Shown piece after piece: positions 44,039 to 53,985 of a stretch of 64,000 nucleotides of DNA. Source of the DNA: CBDCYS01 sp965226245 (GTDB taxonomy: Bacteria > Acidobacteriota > Terriglobia > Bryobacterales > UBA6623); NCBI GenBank assembly GCA_965226245.1, contig CBDDCL010000015.1, positions 6,820,001 through 6,884,000 on the forward strand, read 5' to 3'. The notes beneath the pieces were generated by a model, which was not told the origin of the DNA, searched no databases, and saw nothing but the letters and a program-made list of their open reading frames with translations. The translations under genes and the position numbers were made by a program. Within the stretch, counting starts at the first letter, position 1, and every line of letters starts with the position of its first letter.

Positions 44039-46568
44039 TCGGCGGGCGTGACTAGCAGCGGATGCCCCAGCGTGTCGCCGTTGGCCTGGAAGCCGTTGTG
44101 GTCGACGTCGACAAAGATTGGATTCGTGTAGGCCGTCGGACGCATGCGGGCGGTCGGACTGCGGCCCCATCCCTTGGCGAGGTTGGAGTTCTCGCCCACC
44201 GCCACGACAATCAAGTGCGCGTCCCGCTGAAGTTCGACTCGCACCGTTTCATCAAAGCGCACCACGCCATCGGCGAACATCCGAGGATGGCTGTTCCGGC
44301 GAAAGTTGTAATCCGTGGGCTGGCGGCCGTTGACGAGGATCTGCACCCGGTCAACCTCCATCCAGTTGGGAGCCTGAACGCGAATCTTCAACTCGACAGA
44401 TCCCTCGCTGATGATGCTGGAACCGATCGGCAGACCGTCACCGGTAGTCACTTCCAAAAACGGACCGTTGGTGATCATCATCCGCCCCGCCTTTGAATTG
44501 CGGATGATCTCAGCGGGGTCAATCTCGCCTGGCTCATCGGCCTTGCTAGGAACATAGGTCCGCCAGTCGCCCACGCCACTGCCGAAGATGCGATGCGCAT
44601 CGCTCACCGAGACGCACCAAACCCGCCGCCCCTGATTGAGCATTTGCAGCCAGCCAAACGTTCGGTTCTGACTAACACTGGTGCTTCCGTCCGAACTCGT
44701 TCTTGAATAAGTCGGGCTGAGATTGAGGATCTCCGTGCTCCAAACTTCCGCGGCATCGATTAGGTCCTCGAAGCCTTCGAATCCGCCATCGGGAACGCCG
44801 TCCTTGTTACGGTCAAAGAAGACGGTGCCCACCGTCGGATGATTGGCCTGCACCCAGCGGTCGGGACCGCCGCCAAAGAACGGGATCTTGTTCCTTGTGT
44901 TGGCGTTCGTATCGTAGCGCGAGCCTCGCTCGAGGCTCGGCGTGCCCCAGTGGCGCAGCACCAGGGCGTTGATGCGCGGGTCGTAGTTCCAAACCGGGGC
45001 GCCGCCGTTTTGCGCCAATCGATCCGCTCTGAGCGGAAAGGAATTGAAGTGCTGTCCGCTGCCCGTCAACTCGATTCCAACGACAGTCCGGACGACGCTG
45101 GTCAAACCCAGGCGGTCGATGTGCGGCTGCCAGTCGTAGATACGATTGTGTTCCGTGGTTGGCGCGAATTCGATCTGCTCGGCGGCCAGGCTGATGATGC
45201 GGTCATCGGTGTTGCAGTAGTTGTCACCGCTCGGTGTGGAATGCGAGTGGTAATCCGTGCTGATCCAGCCGCTGGTGTCGACACTGCGCTTGAGCCGCGC
45301 CTTGACATCGACGGTCTCCCCTTCCCAACTTCGATCTGCTGCTCGGTCAAATCGTACTCCGGCCCGTGAGTGACGCGAAGCAGGTACTTGCCGGGGGGAA
45401 CTTGCTGGAACACGTGTCCATCGTGGGTCTGATACTGGTGATCGTTTCCGTGAACCCGGTAGTGCGTTCCGAAGTTCGGAGTCTCTGTCCCCTCAATACC
45501 AATGAATTGCACCTTGGCGGGTGAGAGCCGGCCCTGCTCGTCACGGATTTCAATCCGCACGGCGGATGCTTTGGTGGCAGTGAGGTCAAGCGTTGCCGCC
45601 CTGCCGCGTGATACCGAAAAACTTTGTTTCAGGGGCTCTCGGCCAATATCCTCCATCGACAGCTCGTAATCTCCCGCAGGAAGGCGCCAATTGAAGTTGC
45701 CCTCGGCGTCCGGATAGCCCGGTAGTGTCTCTCCCTTTACTGGGACCAGCAAGCTGGCGCGAACGGCCGCTTCCCGATCGGGGCCCTTCACGCTTCCCGA
45801 TACTTCACCGGCAGCCCCCGCGAGGCTTGCCACCACCCCGTATGCGGCTAGAGGCGAATCGGCTGCTGCTACCGCTATGCGGTAAGTCTTCTGCTGCCCG
45901 GGCGCGAGCTCAACGTTCTCCTCGAGAGGATCACTTTCTCCGGTCACTCCCCAGGCATAACCGCGTTTGTCAAATGGATCAATGCTGTCTCCGGCGCGGA
46001 TACCCGCTACATTCCATTCGGTCGAGAGTCCTTTCCAAACAGCCGGCGGAGTGATCGTCCTGGTCTCGCGGCCTTCGTTGCGGTAGGTCGAGGCAACCAG
46101 CACATACTGCCAGTCGTTCTCGAGCCGGTATTCGTGGCGCGTATAGAGGCCGTCTCCCTTCGCGGCCGTCCGCACCGCCTCGATGACCGCGGCGCCGTTC
46201 GAGCCGTCCTCGACGATCTGAACGTAGGAAATCTCGCCGCCTTCCGCTCCTGGACGCAAGACAGTCAATTGGTCGTTCGAGGCCCCTCGCAAATCAAGAT
46301 CGTAAAGGCAGCCCTGCAGCACATAGGCGTACTCGGTCGTCATGTTGGCGCGGCGCAGGGGCTGGCTGCCGGAGATCAGTGCTTCAATCTTGTTATTGCG
46401 GAGGACAAAATCGCCAACGATGCCGTCTGCTTCTTTCCCTTTCGGCAGCAGGTGGGTGTTGTGGCGTCCGATCTCGACGGCTTCGACGGGATCTCGCTGG
46501 GCGACGAGGGCCCAGACAAACAATGCAACGAAAACGAATAGAAGCGGAATTCTTTGGACAGTGCTCAC
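44035..46568 (-). pseudogene. CehA/McbA-type metallohydrolase, one-base frameshift
   Basis: Two frames (46568 to about 45320, and about 45320 to 44035) form one protein of 844 residues if one G is added to a run of four (45318-45321). The first part has a signal peptide and beta-sandwich domains (PAGDYELSMEDIG, VPPGKYLLRVTHGPEYDL). Just past the break the PHP-like metal motif TDYHSHSTPSGDN and FAPTTEHN appear, typical of CehA/McbA carbaryl-hydrolase relatives. The tail has MMITNGPFLEV. The short run suggests either an assembly error or a recent mutation; if real, the hydrolase part is not made. Confidence 0.8.
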
Positions 46569-46685
46569 GGGCCTCCTTACGATCGGCGGCTGCCGAACTT
46601 CAAACGCTTCCCACAGTCTAACCGGATGTTCGGGAGCATTCTACCCCGGCCAATCCGAGGATTTTGTTCGCAGAAATGGCGGTAC

Positions 46686-46798
46686 GAACAGAGCCGCGCC
46701 CGCAAGGGTGCGGTCGAGTCTGGCAGTGACCGAATTCTGGTGGCGGCCCCGACGCACTGACTACCCTCGACCGCACCCTTGCGGGCGCGGCTCTGTTC
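46686..46798. repeat. Perfect 33-bp inverted repeat
   Basis: GAACAGAGCCGCGCCCGCAA plus GGGTGCGGTCGAG at 46686-46718 is repeated inverted at 46766-46798 with a 47-bp spacer. The arm resembles repeat B (AGAGCC.CG.CCG..AGGG). It lies between two minus-strand genes, so it may form a strong RNA hairpin at the 3' end of the methyltransferase transcript. Confidence 0.92.
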
Positions 46799-46827
46799 CA
46801 CACGAACGAAATTTCAAATATCCTTGG

Positions 46828-47388
46828 CTAGTGCTTGCCTATTTCGTAGACGAAGATCGTATGCTCGCGGCTGTCCCCTTTGACCGTTTCGGTTTTGACC
46901 GGAGTCCAGCCCATGATTTGGAAGTCGTGGGAGACGACCCGCGCTCCCGGCTTGAGGTCCTGCTCCAGCTTGGGCCGCAATTGCCTGTTGGAGGAAGACA
47001 GCAGGTAAAGAGTTACGACCGAAGCCGCACGGAGATCAACCTCCATGAGGTGAGCGTGCATGACGCTGGCGCGGTCGCCGATGTTGAGTTCTCTAATCCT
47101 GGCATTCGCCCGCTCGGCAAGATCCGAATCCAGTTCCACTCCGACCGCCTTTGCGCCATATTCCTGCGCGGCAGTGATGACGATGCGGCCGTCTCCGGAG
47201 CCAAGATCATAAACCATATCCCCGCTGCCGACTTTCCCCAGTTTCAACATACGGTGAACCACCTTGATCGGCGTGGGCACGTAGGGGGCCATGCTGCGGG
47301 GATCGTAGGTCTCCTTCTGGGCGGCGGCGGGCAGCGCAGCGGTGAGGATCAAGACAGCCAGCCAGCTCCCTTTCCGGGATGTCGCCAT
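46828..47388 (-). CDS. Exported class I SAM methyltransferase-like protein
   Basis: From the ATG at 47388 the product has 186 residues with a signal peptide (GSWLAVLILTAALPAAAQ). The Rossmann fold shows VYDLGSGDGRIVITAAQEYG (motif I), AVGVELDSDLAERANARI and TLYLLSSSNRQLRPKLEQDL. An exported methyltransferase is unusual but this type recurs in acidobacteria and planctomycetes. An upstream ATG at 47451 with a GGAG site is an alternative start, which would bury the signal sequence. The target is unknown. Confidence 0.8.
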   Translation of the reverse strand: MATSRKGSWLAVLILTAALPAAAQKETYDPRSMAPYVPTPIKVVHRMLKLGKVGSGDMVYDLGSGDGRIVITAAQEYGAKAVGVELDSDLAERANARIRELNIGDRASVMHAHLMEVDLRAASVVTLYLLSSSNRQLRPKLEQDLKPGARVVSHDFQIMGWTPVKTETVKGDSREHTIFVYEIGKH

Positions 47389-47954
47389 CACCTGTTCGCA
47401 GCTCCGATGCAATCGATTCGTCCATTGTATTTGACGTAAGCTTGAGAACATTGCTTGCTCCATCAAGAGTATCCTTGCGCGGAATATACTCCAATCGGAA
47501 CGAAACCGCGGCAAGGGAGCGGAACCATAAGAACTCCGAAACCGGCGGCCTGGATTCCTGGCGCGCTTCTACTGTTGGGACGGCGCCGGCGGCTTGGCCG
47601 ATTCAGGCCGGTTAGGCGCCAGACCAATCGTGAGTATGAAACGGCACTGTTCGCGCGGATAGCGCCTCTTTTGCTCTATAACCTAGCACCTTCTTGTGGC
47701 GGAGGTGCGTACGGTTTCTCGCAAATCCGGCAAGGGAAAGCAGCGGTCATGCCGGCCGGGGCGCCGGGCCGGCAGGCAGTCGCGGCGCGGTCCGTGCTGA
47801 GCCGGCCCGGGTTCCGATGTCGCGGAAAGTGTCCCGCGAGCCGCGGCTTTCGTTACTTTCGCGGCGCTTTACACGTTAACGCGGCTCTTCGGACACGATC
47901 CAGCATTTTCCTGTTTAACTCGAACCTGTTTGTTGTTCTTGGTTTGATTCACTG
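47389..47954. other. Gene-free stretch before kinase 1
   Basis: No gene was recognised. GC-rich hairpin-prone words occur around 47810-47890 (GTCCCGCGAGCCGCGGC). The stretch separates two divergent genes. Confidence 0.45.
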
Positions 47955-47983
47955 TTGCACCAGGTATCCGGTAGCGGTATAAT
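47955..47983 (+). promoter_or_regulatory. Consensus-like promoter of kinase 1
   Basis: TTGCAC (47955-47960) and a perfect TATAAT (47978-47983) are 17 bases apart. Only 10 bases separate the TATAAT from the ATG at 47994, so the transcript would begin at or within a few bases of the start codon: a leaderless or nearly leaderless mRNA. No ribosome-binding site is visible in those 10 bases. Confidence 0.7.
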
Positions 47984-47993
47984 CTCCCTGTCG

Positions 47994-50642
47994 ATGATCG
48001 GCCAAATCATCTCGCACTACAAGATCCTCTCCGAAGTCGGCCGGGGCGGCATGGGTGTCGTCTACAAGGCCGAGGACACCAAGCTGGAACGGCCCGTCGC
48101 GCTGAAATTCCTCGCCGCGCACGCCATCGAAGACCCCGAAAATAGGGCCCGCTTCCTCCGAGAAGCGAAGGCCGCCGCGCGCCTGGATCACCCCAACATC
48201 TGCCCTATCCACGAAATTGACGAGGTAGACGGGCAAACCTTTCTTGCCATGGCCTATCTCGAAGGCCAGACGCTGAAGGACAAGATCGCCGAGCGCCCGC
48301 TCAAGCTGGACGAAGCCCTGGATATTGCCATCCAGATCGCCCAGGGCCTCAAAGCGGCCCACGAGAAAGAGATCACTCACCGCGACATCAAGCCCGCCAA
48401 TCTGATGCTGTCCAAAGAAGGCCAGGTCAGGATCATGGACTTCGGCCTGGCCCAGCTCGCCGAAGGATCGAAGCTCACCAAAACGCGGACGTTGCTCGGG
48501 ACCCCGGCCTACATGTCTCCGGAGCAGACCCAGTGCAGCCCGACTGACCGCCGCACGGACATCTGGTCTCTCGGAGTAGTGATCTACGAGATGGTGACGG
48601 GGCGGTTGCCGTTCGAGGGAGAGCGGCAAGAGGCCGTGCTCTTCGCGATCGGCAACGAGGACCCCGAGCCTTTGACCGCTCTCCGCAGCGGGCTGCCGAT
48701 GGAGCTGGACCGCATAGTCGGCAAGGCCCTGGCGAAGAACCGCGATTGGCGCTATCAGCATGTCGATGAAATGCTGGTGGACCTGCAGTCGCTGCGGAAA
48801 GAGCGCGAATCGAGAGCGAGCCGGCAGGCGCCAGCAGCGCTGCTGCGCGGCAGCCGGGCCCCTTGGTATGTTGCCCTTGCCGTGGTGGGGGTTGCCGTGA
48901 TCGCCGCCACCAGTGCGTGGCTGGGCGTCTGGGGTCCAACAGCCAGAGAACCGCAAGCGCCTTTGCGGTCCGTACCCCTGACGAGTGATCCAGGGAGTGA
49001 GCTGTACCCGAGCTTCTCCCCCGACGGCAATCAGGTTGCCTTTGCCTGGGACGGAGAAGAACGCGACAACACCGACATTTACGTCAAACTGGTCGCCGGC
49101 GGAAGACCCTTGCGACTGACCACGAACCCCGCTGTGGACAGCCATCCCGCGTGGTCCCCTGACGGCAGCCAAATTGCTTTCCTCCGTCGCTCCGAGGGTA
49201 GCGGGAGTATATGGCGGGTTCCACCCATCGGCGGGGTCGAGCGTAAGTTGGCGGAAAGTCCACACTACAGGAGGCTCGGAGGTACGTCTGGGGCCGGGCA
49301 AGATCTGAGTTGGTCGCCGGACGGAAAGTTCTTGGCCGTCCCGGATCGGGAATCGCCCGAAGAGCCCCTTGCCATCTTCCGGGTATCGGTTGAGAGTGGC
49401 AAGAAAGAGAGACTCACATCGCCACCGGCCCAATCCCCGGGGGATCATAGTCCTGCCTTCTCCCCTGATGGCCGCACCCTGGCTTTCGTTCGTGAGGGCG
49501 GAGGCTTCACAGCGAATATCTACTTGATGCAGGTTGCCGACGGTGAGCCCTGGCGTCTGACATATAATGACCAGCCGACCCGCGGCCTGGCGTGGACTCC
49601 GGACGGTCGCGAAATTGTGTTCTCGTTGCAGCCTGGTGCGACTGGCACCAACAGTAGCTTGTGGCGAATTTCCTCCCTCGGCGGTATGCCGGAGCTGTTG
49701 TCAGGCACAGCTGGAGACGCAAGTTACCCGGCGATCTCTCGGCAGGGCAGCCGCCTGATCTACTCCCGGCGAACCAGCGACGTTAACATCTGGCGCTTGG
49801 AGCTGTCAGGCCTGACCACCGCCCGCAATCGGCCTACTAGGTTGATTGCCTCCACTCGCACGGATATCTACCCTCAGATTTCCCCCGACGGAGAGCGAAT
49901 CGCTTTTGAGTCCGATCGATCCGGCAGCGGGGAGGTCTGGGTGTGCGACCGGGATGGCCGCGGACAGGTGCAGCTGACATCCTTCGTTAACGTGAATGCG
50001 GGATACCCTAGCTGGTCTCCCGACGGCCGCTGGGTCGCTTTCGACGCAGCTCCCGAAGGGCATCAAGACATCTACGTCATAAGCGCCGACGGGGGCTCAT
50101 CCCGCCAGTTGACCACGGAAGGTTCCGGGGAGCTTATACCGAGCTGGTCGAGGGATGGGAAATGGATCTATTTTTCTTCTAACCGGACGGGGATTTTCCA
50201 AGTGTGGAAAGCGCCGGCCGCGGGGGGCGAGGCTGTGCAGGTCACCAAGAAAGGGGGGTTCGGCGGGTTCGAGTCTCCAGACGGCCAGTTCGTCTTTTAC
50301 GCGAAAACCCATGAGAATCCGACAGAGGTATGGAAGGTTCCCGCGGAGGGCGGCGAGGAGGTCGCCGTCCTTGACTCTCCGAGACCGGTGAGCCGCAATG
50401 CGTGGGCTGGGGTGGAAGAGGGGATTTATTTCATTGAGGTGGAGCGGAGCGAGGCTTTGGTTGCCGAGGGCTTCTTGAAATTTTTCCACTTTGACTCGCG
50501 CCGGGTGACGCGGATCGCTTCCCTCGGCGAGCAGCTGAGCACTCCGGGGGACGTTGCGGTTTCCCCCGACGGCGGCTGGATTCTTTACACGCAAAATGAC
50601 CAGAGTGGAGCGGACCTGATGCTGGTGGAAAACTTCCGCTGA
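47994..50642 (+). CDS. Ser/Thr kinase with C-terminal PD40/TolB propeller
   Basis: The product is 882 residues. The N-terminal kinase (about 8-270) has GRGGMGVVYKAEDTKLERPV, Lys in VALKFLAAH, HRDIKPANLML, DFGLAQLAEG and GTPAYMSPEQ, all catalytic motifs intact. One membrane helix follows (WYVALAVVGVAVIAATSAWL). The outer part has at least eight PD40 strands of the form SPDG..(I/V)AF. This is the acidobacterial pattern of a sensor with an extracytoplasmic propeller and a cytoplasmic kinase. MIGQIISHYKIL fixes the start, aligned to the other kinase here. The ligand and targets are unknown. Confidence 0.92.
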   Translation: MIGQIISHYKILSEVGRGGMGVVYKAEDTKLERPVALKFLAAHAIEDPENRARFLREAKAAARLDHPNICPIHEIDEVDGQTFLAMAYLEGQTLKDKIAERPLKLDEALDIAIQIAQGLKAAHEKEITHRDIKPANLMLSKEGQVRIMDFGLAQLAEGSKLTKTRTLLGTPAYMSPEQTQCSPTDRRTDIWSLGVVIYEMVTGRLPFEGERQEAVLFAIGNEDPEPLTALRSGLPMELDRIVGKALAKNRDWRYQHVDEMLVDLQSLRKERESRASRQAPAALLRGSRAPWYVALAVVGVAVIAATSAWLGVWGPTAREPQAPLRSVPLTSDPGSELYPSFSPDGNQVAFAWDGEERDNTDIYVKLVAGGRPLRLTTNPAVDSHPAWSPDGSQIAFLRRSEGSGSIWRVPPIGGVERKLAESPHYRRLGGTSGAGQDLSWSPDGKFLAVPDRESPEEPLAIFRVSVESGKKERLTSPPAQSPGDHSPAFSPDGRTLAFVREGGGFTANIYLMQVADGEPWRLTYNDQPTRGLAWTPDGREIVFSLQPGATGTNSSLWRISSLGGMPELLSGTAGDASYPAISRQGSRLIYSRRTSDVNIWRLELSGLTTARNRPTRLIASTRTDIYPQISPDGERIAFESDRSGSGEVWVCDRDGRGQVQLTSFVNVNAGYPSWSPDGRWVAFDAAPEGHQDIYVISADGGSSRQLTTEGSGELIPSWSRDGKWIYFSSNRTGIFQVWKAPAAGGEAVQVTKKGGFGGFESPDGQFVFYAKTHENPTEVWKVPAEGGEEVAVLDSPRPVSRNAWAGVEEGIYFIEVERSEALVAEGFLKFFHFDSRRVTRIASLGEQLSTPGDVAVSPDGGWILYTQNDQSGADLMLVENFR

Positions 50643-50682
50643 TCCATCAGGGCCAGATCGCGGGACTGCCGCCCGCTTGGCC

Positions 50683-51507
50683 TCATGCTTCGCGGAAGCT
50701 AATCACTTCGATATCCGCTTCCGACACGGCCTGGCTGACTTGGGGAGCCAGCAGCGCTGCCAGCTCGGTTTGGCGGGTCCGCTTCAGCCTGGTCTTGGTG
50801 GCCAGTAATTCTTCGGTGCAGTAGCCGGGATGGCACATGAACTCGGTCAAGCCCTCGGGCAGCGCGCGGATGAGCTTTACGAGCCGCGGAGTGTGGAAAC
50901 GGCCCGTGACCTGAAAGCCGGCGAAATGGCCGGCCGCGCGACAACCAAAGCTCGCCAGCTCGCGGCTGAAACGGCGGCGGAGAGGGCGGATCGCCCGGTT
51001 GACAAAGCGGGTCGTCAAGGCGGCCGAGCCGCGGACCGCGGTGAGGGGCAGATCGAACGGCCGTCGCACCCAGCGGATATCATGGCTCCTGGCCACCCGC
51101 AAAACAGCCTCGAGGACCGGGGGCGCCAGGTGAGTGTGTTTGTGCGTATCGAGGTGGCTGAGCGGCACTCCGCTCGCCTGAATCTTCCCGATCTGGGCAG
51201 CGAACTCCCGCTCGATCGCACCGGCCCGCCACTCCGCGGCCAGCCCGGCCAGCAGGCGCGGCACGGATCGGGGCAAGTCTTGCCCGGGCTTGGATATCGC
51301 CGGGCCCGAGATCAGCATCAGGTGGCAGCCCACATCCAGGCCGGGATTATCGAGCGCCAGGCGGACAGCATCGTCAAACGCCGGCCCGTTCGCCATCAGC
51401 GAGGCGGAGCGCAAGATGCCCTTTTGAAAAGCCTCGACAATACCGGCGTTGACGCCTTCGGTCAAACCGAAGTCGTCCGCGTTCACAATCAGGCGCCGTT
51501 TTCGCAT
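50683..51507 (-). CDS. ChbG/HpnK-family deacetylase (YdjC-like)
   Basis: The product is 274 residues. It has RLIVNADDFGLTEGVNAGIV with the metal-binding Asp pair, GCHLMLISGPAI, SHLDTHKHTHLAPPVLEAVL with the His residues, and TEFMCHPGYCTEEL. The family includes diacetylchitobiose deacetylase ChbG and HpnK of hopanoid clusters. No hpn or chb genes are adjacent, so the substrate remains open. Confidence 0.9.
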   Translation of the reverse strand: MRKRRLIVNADDFGLTEGVNAGIVEAFQKGILRSASLMANGPAFDDAVRLALDNPGLDVGCHLMLISGPAISKPGQDLPRSVPRLLAGLAAEWRAGAIEREFAAQIGKIQASGVPLSHLDTHKHTHLAPPVLEAVLRVARSHDIRWVRRPFDLPLTAVRGSAALTTRFVNRAIRPLRRRFSRELASFGCRAAGHFAGFQVTGRFHTPRLVKLIRALPEGLTEFMCHPGYCTEELLATKTRLKRTRQTELAALLAPQVSQAVSEADIEVISFREA

Positions 51508-51557
51508 GGATGCGGAGGAGAAAGAAAGATTAGCACGAGGCAGGAACTTTCTTGGGG

Positions 51558-51803
51558 CTACCTGCGTCCCTCATGGAAACGGTGTCTTCTTTCCCCGCAT
51601 TTGTTCGACGCGAAACTGACAGGCAGAATGGGATTTCTCTCCGCCCGGGCGTGGCGATAGTATAGACTTTCGGACATCGCATCAGCCGCCTCCGGAACTC
51701 CCCGAGCCCGGTTGAGCGCACCCGGCTTGAGACCGCCGGATTTGGCCTGCTGTGATTTCCTCTGCTGCCGTTTGCTCTGCTGCGATTTGCTGTTCTTTTT
51801 CAT
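51558..51803 (-). CDS. Small basic protein, unknown
   Basis: The product is 81 residues. The ATG at 51803 has a strong AAAGGAGG site 9 bases upstream. The N terminus is low-complexity Lys/Gln/Ser/Arg (MKKNSKSQQSKRQQRKSQQA), followed by GALNRARGVPEAADAMSESL. It may bind nucleic acid. No family was recognised, and support rests mainly on the ribosome site. Confidence 0.5.
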   Translation of the reverse strand: MKKNSKSQQSKRQQRKSQQAKSGGLKPGALNRARGVPEAADAMSESLYYRHARAERNPILPVSFASNKCGERRHRFHEGRR

Positions 51804-51951
51804 GGCTGGTCGCCTCCTTTGTTTGGGAATCAAAGTTCCACAGCACGTTCTTTCTCGAAGAGTGCGTTGCTGCCGAAAGCTTAGCGCTTTCGGCTCTCAG
51901 CGACCAGCCTTCTCATCCCATCTCTGATGGCTGCTGGCCCGCGAATCGTCA

Positions 51952-53022
51952 TCAGGCCGTCAAGCTCAGCACCAACTGCTCCATGATGAGGCGGTCGCTG
52001 GGCCGTTCGCGCCGCAGGTCGCGGTCCGCTTGAGAAAGTTGGGTCAAGGCGGTTTCGAGTTGGTGCTGCGAAAAGTGACGTCCGATGTCGAGGACTTGCC
52101 GCGCCCTCACCGGCCAAATCCGTATACCATGGCGGCTGAAAAGCTGCGTGACCTGGTTCGCGTTTAGCGCCCTCTCTTCCTTGGCGGCGAGCGCCTGCCG
52201 GAATAGCGAGGCGATCAGGCTGATCTGCATCGGCCACGAAGTGCCCGTCCGGGCGAGCGTGTCGAGAACGTCAAGCGCTCGCAATCGGTCGCCTTTGGAG
52301 AGGGCTTCGGAAAACTCAAAAACGCCCCTTTGCCGCGCCTCGGGAATGAGCAGTTCGATTTGCTTGCCCGTGACCTCGCCCTCCGGGCCGGCATACAAGG
52401 CGAGTTTTTCCAGCTCGCCTGTCAAACGCGCCATATCGCTCCCGAGGGTATCGACCAATTCGCTCAGCAAGGCCGGGGCGATCCTGAGCTTCAACTGCTT
52501 CGCGAGCGCAGTGGCCGTCTTGAGGGCTACGGAGGGAGTGAGTTTGACCAGCTCGACGATTTCGACGGATTTAGAAAAGGCCCGGACCACGCGCTCAATG
52601 CGGGACTTGTCGTCGCGGTCTCCCCAGTCGTAGCGAGTCGACTCGAGCAGCAGGACGACTCCCGGGGAGGGATTGCGGGCGTAGGCGGCCAGGGCAGCGA
52701 ACTCACTTGCCGCCTTGGGGTTCTTGGCTACCGCGGCCCCGCGTGGCAGCACCGCTTCCGCGCTGGTCCCGACGATGACCCTGGCCGAGGCAAATAAAGA
52801 CAGCGTGCGAGCCTCATCGATCAGCCTGCTCAAAGGCTGTTCGGAGAGATCGATCTCGATGAGTCCTTCGGGAGCGCCGGCTTCGACCGCCACGTCGCCG
52901 AGCGCGGCCCGGATGAGAGTACGGCGGCAGCGGTCACGATAGAAAAGCTCGTTGCCGAGCAGCAGATAGGCCGACTTCAGAGGGGGCTTTTCGATCTGGC
53001 GAAGAAATTGCTTGGGCGTCAT
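51952..53022 (-). CDS. holA: DNA polymerase III delta subunit
   Basis: From MTPKQFLRQIEKPPLKSAYL at 53022 the product has 356 residues, normal for HolA. It shows YLLLGNELFYRDRCRRTLIR, SLFASARVIVGTSAEAV, LLLESTRYDWGDRDDKSRIE, LLSELVDTLGSDMARLTGEL and the C-terminal RALDVLDTLARTGTSWPMQI. It loads the beta clamp as part of the gamma complex. The frame is open 56 codons further upstream but that part contains an unrelated hydrophobic segment and is left out. Confidence 0.9.
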   Translation of the reverse strand: MTPKQFLRQIEKPPLKSAYLLLGNELFYRDRCRRTLIRAALGDVAVEAGAPEGLIEIDLSEQPLSRLIDEARTLSLFASARVIVGTSAEAVLPRGAAVAKNPKAASEFAALAAYARNPSPGVVLLLESTRYDWGDRDDKSRIERVVRAFSKSVEIVELVKLTPSVALKTATALAKQLKLRIAPALLSELVDTLGSDMARLTGELEKLALYAGPEGEVTGKQIELLIPEARQRGVFEFSEALSKGDRLRALDVLDTLARTGTSWPMQISLIASLFRQALAAKEERALNANQVTQLFSRHGIRIWPVRARQVLDIGRHFSQHQLETALTQLSQADRDLRRERPSDRLIMEQLVLSLTA

Positions 53023-53227
53023 GCCGACTTGCTTTAGGTTACCGGAATGACTGGAACTGTTAAGCGCTAACAGAAAACCCGAGCCGAGTATGAACCACGC
53101 CCAGGTGAGCGTGCTCTTGGGACGTTGAACAGCTTGCCTGAGCAGCTCCGTCGGGAGGGCTTCGTGAACCAATTCTTCAGTCTTAGCCATGGGTCGATAC
53201 TCTTCCGACGTCTCAAGACGACCATTC

Positions 53228-53470
53228 TCAGACTGCTTCTTCTAGGTCGAAGTTCCAGGTGTGCTGGTCGGCTGCCATGCGCGCGGCGTTTTCGCGCAAC
53301 CGGTTGCGGAAGGGCTCGGCGAAGCGGGGATAGTCGAAGATGCGAATCTTGTGCTGGTACAAATACGACGTCATGCCGTCGGCGAAACAGACCCCCCAGC
53401 GCGTCATAGACCTTCCACGGCCTGGCGAAGTGATTGAAACAAAAGAGGTTGCCGGGTGAGGTATAAATTT
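53228..53470 (-). pseudogene. 3' fragment of an unidentified gene
   Basis: Protein-like sequence in two frames reads PGNLFCFNHFARPWKVYDAL then, after a shift in a G6 run, CFADGMTSYLYQHKIRIFDY, PRFAEPFRNRLRENAARMAA, DQHTWNFDLEEAV and TGA. I could not name the family. It lies upstream of holA and has no start. Confidence 0.5.
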
Positions 53471-53985
53471 TCTTTACAAAATGTCCGGAAATGGCAGAGA
53501 ATGGCACAAAATGGCACGATCTGGGCCATTTTCGACGCCTCGTCATGGTGTCAACCGATAATGTCTTTGTTTTCAGTGACTCGGGTTGTAGCCGACGGCG
53601 GGATCGTGGCAGGTTGCCTGGCAAAACGACAGGTTTTCCTGCGGATTTGGAGGTATTCCTGTTGTTCGCCGCGGCTGGCGGATTGGCGGTGACTCGGGGC
53701 GGCGGCGATGCTCGCTAAGACCTAGCTAAGACATGTCGCCAGGAATGGCGACACGGCACGTCTGGAGACGTGCGCCACATCAGCTTGTCGGCACCTTGCT
53801 TGTTTCCACTTTTGCTGCGCGGGCCGGTCCCCTACTACCGTTCTCATTGTAGCAGGCGAGGTCTGGTTATCGAAAGTTTTCGAGCGAGTTTCCGGTTCGG
53901 GGGCTGGGTTGGAGTGCTGGAAGCAGGCGTTGACAGGAGTGTCAACGCGGCAAGCTAAGAGCTTGCGCCACGAGCCAAGCGTCCC
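53471..53985. other. Gene-free stretch with small palindromes
   Basis: No gene was seen. Two adjacent hairpins at about 53728-53778 (TGTCGCCAGGAATGGCGACA and GGCACGTCTGGAGACGTGCG) are followed by a family E palindrome at 53944-53972. The start of the stretch is AT-rich with GGCAGAGAATGGCACAAAAT-type short repeats. Confidence 0.55.
53944..53972 (-). repeat. Dispersed palindrome family E, copy 2
   Basis: AACGCGGCAAGCTAAGAGCT then TGCGCCACG is the reverse complement form of the palindrome at 22081-22110 (CGTGGCGCAAGCTCTCAGCT). It lies 14 bp beyond the 3' end of kinase 2 and may act as its terminator hairpin. Confidence 0.72.

Noticed and set aside
45300..45330. Programmed frameshift in the CehA-type gene
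   Set aside because: The site AAG GGG AGA is not a known slippery heptamer and no benefit of a split product is evident; a one-base loss explains it.
53023..53190. Extended N terminus of HolA
   Set aside because: The extra 56 residues contain a hydrophobic segment foreign to HolA, and the family begins at MTPKQFLRQ.
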